This document shows positions 1 through 7,252 of a stretch of DNA of 12,477 nucleotides, piece after piece (positions within the stretch are counted from its first letter, which is position 1; every line of letters begins with the position of its first letter). This stretch comes from ANME-2 cluster archaeon (GTDB taxonomy: Archaea > Halobacteriota > Methanosarcinia > Methanosarcinales > Methanocomedenaceae): the NCBI GenBank assembly GCA_022353185.1, contig JAKRWB010000167.1, positions 1 through 12,477 on the forward strand, in the 5' to 3' direction. Position numbers and translations under genes: made by a program. The notes beneath the pieces are model-generated. The model saw only the letters and a list, made by a program, of their open reading frames with translations, was not told the DNA's origin and did not search any database.

Positions 1-17
1 CTACACGTGTATTTTTA

Positions 18-70
18 TACATAATATCTAATAATTAATTTATATATGTAGTTGCATATGCAGTTACATA
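18..70. promoter_or_regulatory. Candidate EarA-type operator cluster (TACATA motifs with dyad)
   Basis: TACATA occurs at 18-23 and 65-70, and its complement TATGTA at 45-50. The last two flank the perfect palindrome TGCATATGCA (53-62) and share its symmetry axis, giving a 26-base dyad with half-sites 20 bases apart. From memory of the literature, TACATA is the motif reported for the archaellum activator EarA in Methanococcus maripaludis, and an EarA-like gene lies at 7268-7618. That these are functional sites, and whether they serve mcp or a gene left of the window, is inference. Confidence 0.4.
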
Positions 71-120
71 CACATATACACACAGACATATATATAGAAC
101 AGATTAAATACTAAAAACAT

Positions 121-134
121 ATCATTGTAATGAT
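121..134. repeat. Short perfect inverted repeat
   Basis: ATCATT and AATGAT are separated by two bases. It may be an operator or a small hairpin. In an AT-rich region such a 6-base repeat can arise by chance. Confidence 0.3.
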
Positions 135-205
135 GAGGACATCGCCCTGTAAATAGTAAACATATGTGAGAGTTTAAATTGAGATTAAAAATGTGCGTAT
201 GTTAT

Positions 206-223
206 ACTGTCATTTTTGACGGT
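206..223. repeat. Inverted repeat upstream of mcp
   Basis: ACTGTCA (206-212) and TGACGGT (217-223) surround TTTT and pair at six positions plus one G-U. It could be a protein-binding dyad or an RNA hairpin if transcription starts further left. It contains the hexamer TGTCAT, which also recurs upstream of the EarA-like gene. Confidence 0.35.
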
Positions 224-267
224 GAAAACGGCTTTAGGAGTTGAATTGAACTTTCAGTATTGAAATA

Positions 268-276
268 AATATACAA
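268..276 (+). promoter_or_regulatory. Candidate TATA box for the mcp-cheW-cheB-cheA operon
   Basis: AAATATACA is preceded by an A-rich stretch that could serve as BRE. Archaeal transcription usually starts about 25 bases downstream, which would be near 297 and give a leader of about 100 bases. Other AT-rich candidates exist near 89-97 and 172-180, so the assignment is tentative. Confidence 0.35.
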
Positions 277-351
277 ATATTGAATAATTCATATGGTGCG
301 GTCCATTTGTTTGGCCTTATGTCTTTCCTTTTTACAAAAGATGGGATTGAA

Positions 352-372
352 AATAATAATAATAATAATAAT
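352..372 (+). repeat. (AAT)7 triplet microsatellite
   Basis: Seven perfect AAT units lie in the presumed mRNA leader, ending about 11 bases before the mcp ribosome binding site (AAAGGTGG, 384-391). Length change would alter leader structure but not a reading frame. Confidence 0.8.
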
Positions 373-397
373 TAAAAAAATGTAAAGGTGGAAATAT

Positions 398-2155
398 ATG
401 ACAATACTAGATACTATCAATGATATGCCAATAGGTAAAAAACTATCTACTGGTTTTGGCATTTTGGCATTGCTGCTCATCATTGTAGGATATGTAGGTA
501 TAAGTGCATTAGATGCAGCAAAACATGAAATTGATAATGCCAATATAGGTGCCATTGCTGACATCAGTAAAGCTCAGACTAATTTAGTTACAGTGTCCGT
601 AATTGGACTTATCATGGCCATTCTTACAACTTTGGTCATCACACGCAGTATCACAAAACCCATGGATGAGATGGTTGATGCTGCAAAGCGCATAGCAAGT
701 GGGGACTTATCAGTTGATATTACATACACATCAAAAGACGAGATGGGGACTCTGGCTAAAGCCATGGCAGAAATGAAGAACGTTATCCTTTCAGTTGTTT
801 CAGATATTAACTTGCTGGTTGATTCCACGCTGGACGGTAAACTGGATGCCCGTGCTGATGTTTCTAATTACCAGGGTGATTTTGCGAATATTATATTAGG
901 TGTAAATAACACCCTGGAGGCAATAATCAGACCGTTGAACATGGCTGCCGAGTATATCAACCGTATCAGCCACGGTGACTTGCCAAAGAAGATTACAGAT
1001 GAATACAAAGGAGATTTCAACTATATCAAGAACAATCTCAACACCTGTATTGATGCGATAAATGAAATGATAACTGATGTCAATCTACTATCCGGAGCCG
1101 TAGAGGATGGTAAATTGTACATACGTGCCGACACTTCCAAACATGAAGGTGAATTCCGTACGATTGTACAGGGTATGAATGATACAATAAATGCAGTGGT
1201 CGAACCGATTAATATAGCATCCGATGTTGCCATGAGATTGGCTTCTTCAGCCCAGCAACTGGCATCCTCCTCCCAGGAGATGAACGCTTCAACCGAACAG
1301 ATGGCTTCAACAGTGCAGCAGATAGCAAAGGGAACACAGAACCAGTCCATACAGGTTGGAAACACTTCCAGAACGATGGAGGCCATTGCTCAAATTGTGA
1401 GGGAAGTAGCAAGTAAATCACAATCTGCCGCAGAAATATCTGTTAGTGCAAGTCAAGCCGCACAGAAGGGGAGTGAGTCAGCTGGAAATGCAGCCTCTAA
1501 GATGAACGATATCCAAAAAGTGGTTATGGAATCGGGTACCGTCGTAAAAGAGCTCGGAGGCCGTTCGCAAGAAATCGGTGAGATTGTACAAATGATCACT
1601 GGTATTGCTAACCAGACCAATCTACTTGCCCTTAATGCTGCTATTGAAGCTGCCAGGGCCGGAGAGGCGGGGCGTGGCTTTGCAGTGGTAGCAGACGAGG
1701 TTAGAAACCTTGCCGAAGAGTCAAAACAGGCAGCTAACAAGATAGCCGTCCTGATCAAGGAGATCCAGTCTAAAACTGATAAAGCTGTTATTTCGATGGA
1801 ATCTGGCATCACTGAGGTTGAAGAGGGAGCAAAGATTGTCAATGATGCACTTACATCACTTGAGAACATTGCAGTTGGTTCCCAGGAAGTAGCTAATGTG
1901 ATTCAGGAAATTTCGGCTGCCGCAGAACAACAGACTATGGGAGTTGAAAATGTGGTCAGAGCCATAGACGAAATTGCCGCAGTCGCTGAAGAAACTGCTG
2001 CAGGAACGGAAGAAGCATCTGGTGCAACCGAAGAGCAGACCGCAGCCATGGAAGAAGTAACATCGCAAGCACAGGATCTGGCAAACATGGGAGCTGAATT
2101 ACAAAAGGCTCTTGACCGTTTCACTCTGAGCAATGAAAATATAAATGTAAAGTGA
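398..2155 (+). CDS. Methyl-accepting chemotaxis protein with collapsed external domain and tandem HAMP units
   Basis: This is a 585-residue membrane receptor that would signal through CheW and CheA. Two membrane helices (about 17-39 and 62-82) enclose only about 22 residues, against roughly 150 in a normal four-helix-bundle sensor. A canonical HAMP follows (about 83-135, with ITKPM and DEMGTL). Three more HAMP-like units follow (about 136-272). Two of them share the pattern DGKL-x2-RAD-x-S-x3-G-x-F, starting at 146 and 237. The cytoplasmic hairpin (about 273-585) has the conserved tip around ANQTNLLALNAAIEAARAG (404-422), and QQ/EE pairs fit adaptation sites (for example 286-287 and 307-308). 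There is no NWETF-type CheR-docking tail. The start is supported by AAAGGTGG six bases upstream. It is the first gene of the che operon. The signal it senses is unknown; it may sense membrane or intracellular state, or act through a partner. Confidence 0.95.
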   Translation: MTILDTINDMPIGKKLSTGFGILALLLIIVGYVGISALDAAKHEIDNANIGAIADISKAQTNLVTVSVIGLIMAILTTLVITRSITKPMDEMVDAAKRIASGDLSVDITYTSKDEMGTLAKAMAEMKNVILSVVSDINLLVDSTLDGKLDARADVSNYQGDFANIILGVNNTLEAIIRPLNMAAEYINRISHGDLPKKITDEYKGDFNYIKNNLNTCIDAINEMITDVNLLSGAVEDGKLYIRADTSKHEGEFRTIVQGMNDTINAVVEPINIASDVAMRLASSAQQLASSSQEMNASTEQMASTVQQIAKGTQNQSIQVGNTSRTMEAIAQIVREVASKSQSAAEISVSASQAAQKGSESAGNAASKMNDIQKVVMESGTVVKELGGRSQEIGEIVQMITGIANQTNLLALNAAIEAARAGEAGRGFAVVADEVRNLAEESKQAANKIAVLIKEIQSKTDKAVISMESGITEVEEGAKIVNDALTSLENIAVGSQEVANVIQEISAAAEQQTMGVENVVRAIDEIAAVAEETAAGTEEASGATEEQTAAMEEVTSQAQDLANMGAELQKALDRFTLSNENINVK

Positions 2156-2179
2156 TGTTCTGAAGAATTGTAAAATGTT

Positions 2180-2235
2180 GCCTGCCACCAGATTTGACTG
2201 ACGCTGCAAAAACAGCACAGTACATGGTGACAGGC
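2180..2235 (+). repeat. Inverted repeat between mcp and cheW
   Basis: GCCTGCCACC (2180-2189) and GGTGACAGGC (2226-2235) pair at nine of ten positions. The 36-base loop contains a smaller GCTG/CAGC hairpin (2203-2216). A weak T-rich stretch follows at once, and the cheW ribosome binding site GGAGG lies at 2247-2251. The structure could act as a partial terminator or an mRNA-processing or stability element that lets mcp be made in excess over cheW. That role is inferred. Confidence 0.5.
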
Positions 2236-2259
2236 TATTTTATAATGGAGGCTTAAATC

Positions 2260-2781
2260 ATGCCAAATATGAGTAATTCAGTGGACAATTATCTTCAACT
2301 TGTGGTCTTTAATCTTGACAATGAAGAATATGGAGTAGAAATCGGGCAGGTCCGGGAAATCATAAAGATGGAAGAGATTACCAAGATTCCAAGAGCTCCA
2401 GACTACATAGAAGGTGTTATCAATCTGAGAGGGCAGGTAACCACTGTAATCAGTTTGAGGAAAAAGTTCGGACTTGGAGTTAAAGAAAATGACCAGTATA
2501 CCCGTATCATTGTGGCAGAAATTGAAGGTCTGACCCTGGGTATAACAGTGGATGCAGTAAATGAGGTTCTTAAGCTGCCAATGAAAAACATTGAACCAAC
2601 ACCTGCAATAGTAGCAAATGATGTTGGCACCAAATACCTGCGTGGGGTAGGCAAACTGAATGATAGATTATTGATTCTGCTGGACATGCAAAAAGTAATG
2701 AACGGCAACGAAATTGAAGAGATTGATGAACTGGATACAAGCGAGATACTTGAGCCAGTAAAATCCAGTGAAGAACAATGA
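2260..2781 (+). CDS. cheW: Chemotaxis coupling protein CheW
   Basis: CheW is the scaffold linking the receptor tip to the CheA kinase in the chemosensory array at the inner face of the membrane. The 173-residue protein shows a single CheW domain (about 11-150). It has the typical NYLQLVVFNLDNEEYGVEI opening, a VREII segment, and the conserved INLRG with Arg57, which matches the receptor-binding arginine of other CheW proteins. The tail from about 150 is acidic and probably disordered, making the protein slightly longer than average. GGAGG eight bases upstream supports the ATG. The stop overlaps the cheB start in an ATGA, so the two are likely translationally coupled. Nothing looks degenerate. 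Confidence 0.95.
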   Translation: MPNMSNSVDNYLQLVVFNLDNEEYGVEIGQVREIIKMEEITKIPRAPDYIEGVINLRGQVTTVISLRKKFGLGVKENDQYTRIIVAEIEGLTLGITVDAVNEVLKLPMKNIEPTPAIVANDVGTKYLRGVGKLNDRLLILLDMQKVMNGNEIEEIDELDTSEILEPVKSSEEQ

Positions 2782-3800
2782 TACGTGTACTTATCGTGGA
2801 TGATTCAGCCTTCATGAGAAAGGTGGTCTCAGATATTTTAAATGATGATCCAGATATCGATGTCATAGATACAGCCAGTAATGGATTGATTGCTATCGAT
2901 AAAACTGCAAAATTACGACCTGATGTAATTTTAATGGATATTGAGATGCCTAAAATTGATGGATTGAGTGCTCTTTCCCGCATTATGGAAAGCTATCCAA
3001 CACCTGTTGTCATGCTAAGTAACTTCACACAGAAAGGAACTTACACCACTATTAAGGCACTTGAGATTGGTGCAGTTGATTTTATTCCAAAGCCTTCCGG
3101 TTCATTGTCCCTTGACATTGACACCATTGCAATTCAAATTGTTGAAAAAGTGAAGTTGGCTGCCAACGTAAATATCAAAAAGACCAGTGCACATCAGAAA
3201 TTGCCCATTCCGATGATAGAGATGAAAAACTCTTCTAAAGTGGTGGTTATTGGCGCATCCACCGGAGGACCTCAGACATTGGTGGACCTCTTAAAGAGAT
3301 TACCACGAAATGTTCCTCCAATTTTCATTGTGCAACATATGCCGGCTGAATTTACAAAATCATTTGCTTCCAGACTGGATTCGGTGTGTATTTTTGATGT
3401 TAAAGAAGCAGAAGAAGGAGATATAATCAGGCCAGGTATGGCGTTTGTAGCTCCAGGTGGGCATCATATGACAGTAAAACGATTACGATTGGATAATAAG
3501 GAAATTATACAATTAAATACAAATCCGCCAGTAAACAGCATCATGCCATCAGTGGATGTGACTATGCAATCAGTGGTGGAAGTATATGGTGCCAATACCA
3601 TAGGGGTACTGCTAACTGGAATGGGACATGATGGTGCAAAAGGAATGTGTTCTATTAAAAAATTCGGAGGGAAAACGATTGCACAAAACGAAGAAACTTG
3701 TGTGATATTCGGTATGCCCAAATCAGCCATTGACAATGGTTGTGTGAACAAAGTAGCGCCCGTCTCTTCTATACCTGAAGAGATAATTAACATGCTGTGA
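2778..3800 (+). CDS. cheB: Chemotaxis response regulator protein-glutamate methylesterase CheB
   Basis: CheB removes methyl groups from receptor glutamates, and may deamidate glutamines, once phosphorylated by CheA. The 340-residue protein has an N-terminal receiver domain (1-125) with the acid pair Asp8/Asp9, phospho-acceptor Asp54 in LMDIEMP, Ser81 and Lys105. A linker (about 130-152) leads to the methylesterase domain, whose catalytic triad is visible: Ser161 in GASTGGP, His187 in QHMP, and Asp285 in GMGHDG. Length and residues are those of a complete, active enzyme. The start overlaps the cheW stop by ATGA and has no strong ribosome site of its own, so translation probably depends on cheW. 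Its counterpart CheR is not in the window. Confidence 0.96.
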   Translation: MIRVLIVDDSAFMRKVVSDILNDDPDIDVIDTASNGLIAIDKTAKLRPDVILMDIEMPKIDGLSALSRIMESYPTPVVMLSNFTQKGTYTTIKALEIGAVDFIPKPSGSLSLDIDTIAIQIVEKVKLAANVNIKKTSAHQKLPIPMIEMKNSSKVVVIGASTGGPQTLVDLLKRLPRNVPPIFIVQHMPAEFTKSFASRLDSVCIFDVKEAEEGDIIRPGMAFVAPGGHHMTVKRLRLDNKEIIQLNTNPPVNSIMPSVDVTMQSVVEVYGANTIGVLLTGMGHDGAKGMCSIKKFGGKTIAQNEETCVIFGMPKSAIDNGCVNKVAPVSSIPEEIINML

Positions 3801-3809
3801 GGTATAACT

Positions 3810-5813
3810 ATGGATATGTCTAAATATGTGGATGAATTCAAGGCCGAAGCAAGAGAACACCTCCAAATTATTAACCAGGCACTTCTGGATTTGGAAAAAA
3901 ATCCAAATGACCTTACTATTCTTGATATAATATTCCGGTCAGCCCATACCCTAAAAAGTTCATCTGCGACTATGGAATATACACACATATCAAATCTCAC
4001 CCATGAAATGGAAAATGTGCTTGATGTATTGAGGACAGGGGATGTTTCGGCCACTTCCGATACTGTTGATGTGTTGTTTGAATGTGCTGACCTCCTGGAG
4101 GACATGGTAAATGATGTCCCAAAAGGCAAGTTAAGCAACATGGATGTTACACCTCTGACTGATAAATTGAAAGGTACAATCGAAAATATGGAACGTAAAA
4201 CCATAGATGAAACTGAAACATCCCAACCCAGTGAAGAAGACGACTATTTTGACAATGAATTAATTAATAGTGGTGAATATTATTTATTTGACATTCTGCT
4301 GGAAAAAGACTGCGGTTTAAAATCCATTCGGGCATTGATGATTCTAAAGGCTGTGGAAGAATATGGTAAAATCATTGATACCACTCCATCCAGAATCGAG
4401 ATTGAAGATGGAAAGTTCGACTTGAAATTCAAGATTTCTTTAAGTAGCGATATGGAGCCGGAAACGATAAAAAATAAATTGCAATTAATACCTGAAGTTG
4501 AAAAAGTAGGTGTTATTTTGGTGGATAAAAAGCCAGAACAGCCGCAAACTGACACAAATGAACCAAATGCCAAAAATGAACTAAATGCCAAAACACTTGC
4601 ACCTAAAACCAATTCACATAGTGATAAAATAATCAAAAGTGCGATTGGTTTAAAGAGCAATCAAGGTGTGCGAGTACAAACCGAGAAATTGGATGACCTC
4701 ATGAACCTGGTGGGTGAATTGGTAATCAGTAAGATAAGGTTAATGCAAGTTGGTAATGAGAACAAAGTGCCAGGATTAAAAGAAATCCTGGATCATCTGA
4801 ATATCCTGACCACTGACCTTCAGAATCAGGTCATGCAGATGAGACTGGTTTCTGTCGAACGGGTGTTCAACCGTTTCCCAAGAATGATTAGGGACCTATC
4901 AAAAACGGTTGGTAAAGATATTGAACTGGTTATTGAAGGAAGTGATATCGAACTTGACCGCACTGTGCTTGATGAAATTGGAGAACCGCTGGTTCATCTG
5001 CTCAGGAATTGCGTTGATCATGGAATTGAATCACCTGATGAACGTCTTAAACGTGGTAAGAAACAGACCGGAACGATAAATTTGACTGCATCGAGGGATA
5101 AACAGCGTGTCATATTCACGGTTGAGGATGACGGTAAGGGTATTGACCCCCATGCATTGAGGAAAATGTCTGTGATAAAGGGAATTATTTCAGCAGAAGA
5201 TGCATCAAAATTAAGTGATGAAGAGGCATTTGATTTGATTTTCAGGCCAGGGTTTTCTACTGTAAACAGGGTTTCTGATGTATCTGGCAGAGGTGTAGGC
5301 ATGGATATTGTTAAAACAAAGATAACATCCCTGAACGGGTCCATCAATGTAAATTCCACCATTGGTGTCGGGACTAAATTGTCCCTCCATCTGCCAATAA
5401 GCATGGCTATTATACAGGCACTTATCGTGGGATTAAACGATAAGATATACGCCATTCCCATTTCCAACATATTGTCTACTATTATTGTAAAGAAAGAGGA
5501 TTTGAAGACTATCAATGGTCAGCCTGCCACCATTATGCATGAACAGGTATTGCCGTTGTTGGATCTAAGTGAATTGTTTGGTGAGAATCGTACCGACAAG
5601 TCTGAGATTTATGTAGTCGTCATTGAGAGAAACTTCCAGATGGTTGGACTTATTGTAGATACACTTATTGACCGGCATGAGATTGTAATTAAATCATTCG
5701 ATAACACATTAAAGCACGTTGAAGGCTTTTCGGGTGCCACTATTCTCGGGGATGGCAATGTAGTGCCGATTATTGACACTGATGGCCTGTTCAATTTAAG
5801 AGATAAATTGTAA
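3810..5813 (+). CDS. cheA: Chemotaxis histidine kinase CheA
   Basis: CheA autophosphorylates under receptor control and passes phosphate to CheY and CheB. The 667-residue protein has all five regions. P1 (about 1-105) carries phospho-acceptor His46 in FRSAHTLKS. P2 (about 155-240) is the regulator-docking domain. P3 (about 285-350) is for dimerisation. P4 (about 350-530) is the ATPase, with N box LRNCVDHGIE (398-407), G1 DDGKGID (440-446), F box FRPGF and G2 GRGVGMD. P5 (about 530-667) is the CheW-like domain. The linkers on either side of P2 are acidic or Asn/Lys-rich, the second with a small NAKNE/NAK repeat. GTGAGGT overlapping the cheB stop, six bases before the ATG, favours this start over the Met two codons later. 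It is the last gene of the operon; its stop is only 19 bases from the stop of the opposing gene. Confidence 0.96.
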   Translation: MDMSKYVDEFKAEAREHLQIINQALLDLEKNPNDLTILDIIFRSAHTLKSSSATMEYTHISNLTHEMENVLDVLRTGDVSATSDTVDVLFECADLLEDMVNDVPKGKLSNMDVTPLTDKLKGTIENMERKTIDETETSQPSEEDDYFDNELINSGEYYLFDILLEKDCGLKSIRALMILKAVEEYGKIIDTTPSRIEIEDGKFDLKFKISLSSDMEPETIKNKLQLIPEVEKVGVILVDKKPEQPQTDTNEPNAKNELNAKTLAPKTNSHSDKIIKSAIGLKSNQGVRVQTEKLDDLMNLVGELVISKIRLMQVGNENKVPGLKEILDHLNILTTDLQNQVMQMRLVSVERVFNRFPRMIRDLSKTVGKDIELVIEGSDIELDRTVLDEIGEPLVHLLRNCVDHGIESPDERLKRGKKQTGTINLTASRDKQRVIFTVEDDGKGIDPHALRKMSVIKGIISAEDASKLSDEEAFDLIFRPGFSTVNRVSDVSGRGVGMDIVKTKITSLNGSINVNSTIGVGTKLSLHLPISMAIIQALIVGLNDKIYAIPISNILSTIIVKKEDLKTINGQPATIMHEQVLPLLDLSELFGENRTDKSEIYVVVIERNFQMVGLIVDTLIDRHEIVIKSFDNTLKHVEGFSGATILGDGNVVPIIDTDGLFNLRDKL

Positions 5814-5832
5814 ATAACTAAAATGGAATTAT

Positions 5833-6945
5833 CTACACTCCAGTCTTTCTCAAGGAATTGCGCATTTCTCTTGCTTCTTTGATAATAGTGCTCAATCCTT
5901 CTGAATCAAATTCTTTTTGGAGGTTTTCCTGGAATGTCTTATCCGATAATATCTGGTCTGCAGTTCTTGAAACTAAAGACTCCAGTTCTTTTGAGTCCAT
6001 CTCTGTTGGTAATTTCATGAACTCTGATGCATTTAAGACGTCCTTTACGGATTTTCTATGTATGTCAATATCAATTTCAGGCTCGGGTTCGATTATTCCC
6101 TCACCTAATTTGGAAATATCGACTGGCCCTCCAGTATTTGTGCTCGCATTTGCTAAAGCTTCCTCTTCATCAAGCATCATGCTTTGCTTAACGTAATCAT
6201 TGATTTCCTTGATCTGGATTAGACTATTATATATGACATCAAGATGTTTAAGACTTTTCTGGAATTCGGGGTCTTTATAATTGAATTTTACCGATTCAAA
6301 CTCTTTCCATACATTTGCGATGTTATCCTCAATATCTCCCATCCATTCAACTACATTATGCATTCCTTCTTCATGGGTCTTGACTTCAGGAATGACATTA
6401 GCATACATAACCAAATATAGTGCAACAGCAATCATGACCGGAAACAACGGATTCCATGCCAGTGATGGGAGGTCTGCATACAGAAGTGAAGAATAAAGTA
6501 ATAGAATTCCCCCCCCTAGAAGTCCGCTAATACTCATCCTGTTAATGGTAACACTGGGATCATTGATTTTAACATATATTCTTGTGAGAGCAACAAAGAT
6601 CAACAGGAATCCAGGTATTAACGGGAAAAAAAACATACGTATCAGGTAGAGCTGTTCGATGATTCCAAGAGCAGAAACTGCCAGAAGTGTCAGGCCTAGT
6701 ATCAGGCCGTTGAAATCAAAATTCAACAACTTTTCCTTACGATTATCAAATCCCTCTAAATCAGTACTGATGTAACCGATAAACAGGAATAATAATCCCA
6801 AAGTCAAATTGAGAAATGGGTCCCTCAGTACATAGAACATCTCAAAGTACACTAAAATCGAAACGATAATTAAAATAAAACCAGCAGTGATATCGGAAAG
6901 GGATGATTTAATGTTATGTCTAAATTGTGAATCTGAAATATCCAT
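5833..6945 (-). CDS. Six-helix membrane protein with long cytoplasmic tail, unknown function
   Basis: I do not recognise this 370-residue protein. The N-terminal half shows six hydrophobic segments (about 18-40, 44-60, 79-97, 102-124, 137-156 and 166-184) with short loops. The C-terminal half (about 190-370) is soluble and charged: a helical stretch with possible coiled coil (about 190-245), an acidic linker with alternating Glu/Pro and Asp/Ile (about 285-296), and a last helical part. No catalytic motif is evident. The ATG is supported by GAGGAT just upstream on the minus strand. The gene lies inside the chemotaxis cluster, convergent with cheA and divergent from the EarA-like gene. A role in the chemosensory or archaellum apparatus is suggested by position only. 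It could also be an unrelated membrane protein. Confidence 0.85.
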   Translation of the reverse strand: MDISDSQFRHNIKSSLSDITAGFILIIVSILVYFEMFYVLRDPFLNLTLGLLFLFIGYISTDLEGFDNRKEKLLNFDFNGLILGLTLLAVSALGIIEQLYLIRMFFFPLIPGFLLIFVALTRIYVKINDPSVTINRMSISGLLGGGILLLYSSLLYADLPSLAWNPLFPVMIAVALYLVMYANVIPEVKTHEEGMHNVVEWMGDIEDNIANVWKEFESVKFNYKDPEFQKSLKHLDVIYNSLIQIKEINDYVKQSMMLDEEEALANASTNTGGPVDISKLGEGIIEPEPEIDIDIHRKSVKDVLNASEFMKLPTEMDSKELESLVSRTADQILSDKTFQENLQKEFDSEGLSTIIKEAREMRNSLRKTGV

Positions 6946-6989
6946 GTCCGTATCCTCGATGAGGTTAATAATCCGCCATTGTTTTTTAA

Positions 6990-7003
6990 ATTAAAATAAA
7001 TCT
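6990..7003 (-). promoter_or_regulatory. Candidate TATA element for the membrane-protein gene
   Basis: The minus strand reads TTTATTTTAA here. A start about 25 bases downstream would fall near 6970 and give a leader of about 25 bases carrying the GAGGAT ribosome site. The surrounding A/T runs offer alternatives. Confidence 0.3.
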
Positions 7004-7019
7004 AATGATGATTATCATT
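7004..7019. repeat. Inverted repeat near the divergent promoters
   Basis: AATGAT and ATCATT are separated by GATT, followed at once by GTCAT. It sits just upstream of the presumed promoter of the leftward gene and may be an operator. The AT-rich background makes chance possible. Confidence 0.3.
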
Positions 7020-7226
7020 GTCATGCTATTTAATATTTTTGTGTCATTGGCGTCCCAAAATGTTTGATACTGGAACATAACTCAAATGTAATCCGGATTG
7101 AAATCATGAGCATAATGCACTATATATTGTTTCATTCATTAGAAAAATCAGTCAATGCCAAAATATTTTTTAACTCAATATAATTTATATTTGTAAATTG
7201 TTCTGAATGTTTTCATCTAATCGGTA

Positions 7227-7252
7227 ATGACAAAACGCTTAAATAATGTCAT
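7227..7252 (+). promoter_or_regulatory. TATA box framed by an inverted repeat, promoter of the EarA-like gene
   Basis: CTTAAATAA (7238-7246), preceded by an A-rich BRE-like stretch, is centred 26 bases before the ATG at 7268. No ribosome binding site lies between, so the mRNA is probably leaderless. ATGACA (7227-7232) and TGTCAT (7247-7252) form a perfect inverted repeat around the TATA box. A protein bound there could block TBP/TFB, so feedback control by the encoded regulator is a reasonable inference. Confidence 0.5.

Larger units (their letters stand above)
1..397. other. AT-rich non-coding region upstream of mcp
   Basis: I see no convincing gene in this stretch. It is strongly AT-rich. 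It holds a cluster of TACATA-type motifs (18-70), an alternating pyrimidine-purine tract (65-96), two short inverted repeats (121-134 and 206-223), a TATA-like element (268-276), an AAT triplet run (352-372) and the ribosome binding site of mcp (384-391). A tiny 17-codon open frame (191-244) is probably chance. The left edge cuts whatever lies beyond, so part of this stretch may be the promoter of a gene on the other side. Confidence 0.7.

Noticed and set aside
1..130. Simple repeats considered as a CRISPR array or replication origin iterons
   Set aside because: The CA/TA repeats have no unit-spacer structure and no regular long iteron, and no cas or replication gene is nearby.
120..132. 13-base near-match TATCATTGT(A/C)ATG shared between the mcp upstream region and 7013-7025
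   Set aside because: Twelve of thirteen matches between two AT-rich intergenic regions of this size is about what chance predicts by a rough estimate, so it is not evidence of a shared operator.
289..564. Minus-strand open frame over the mcp start
   Set aside because: It lies across the AAT repeat and the mcp N-terminus, its poly-Ile stretch is simply the triplet run read in reverse, and it has no ribosome site.
3464..4204. Long minus-strand open frame across the cheB-cheA junction
   Set aside because: It is antisense to two clear genes with intact catalytic motifs and has no recognisable domain; it is a shadow frame.
7004..7019. Inverted repeat considered as a terminator for the EarA-like or membrane gene
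   Set aside because: It lies upstream of both divergent genes, not downstream, and has no oligo-T tract directly after the stem.
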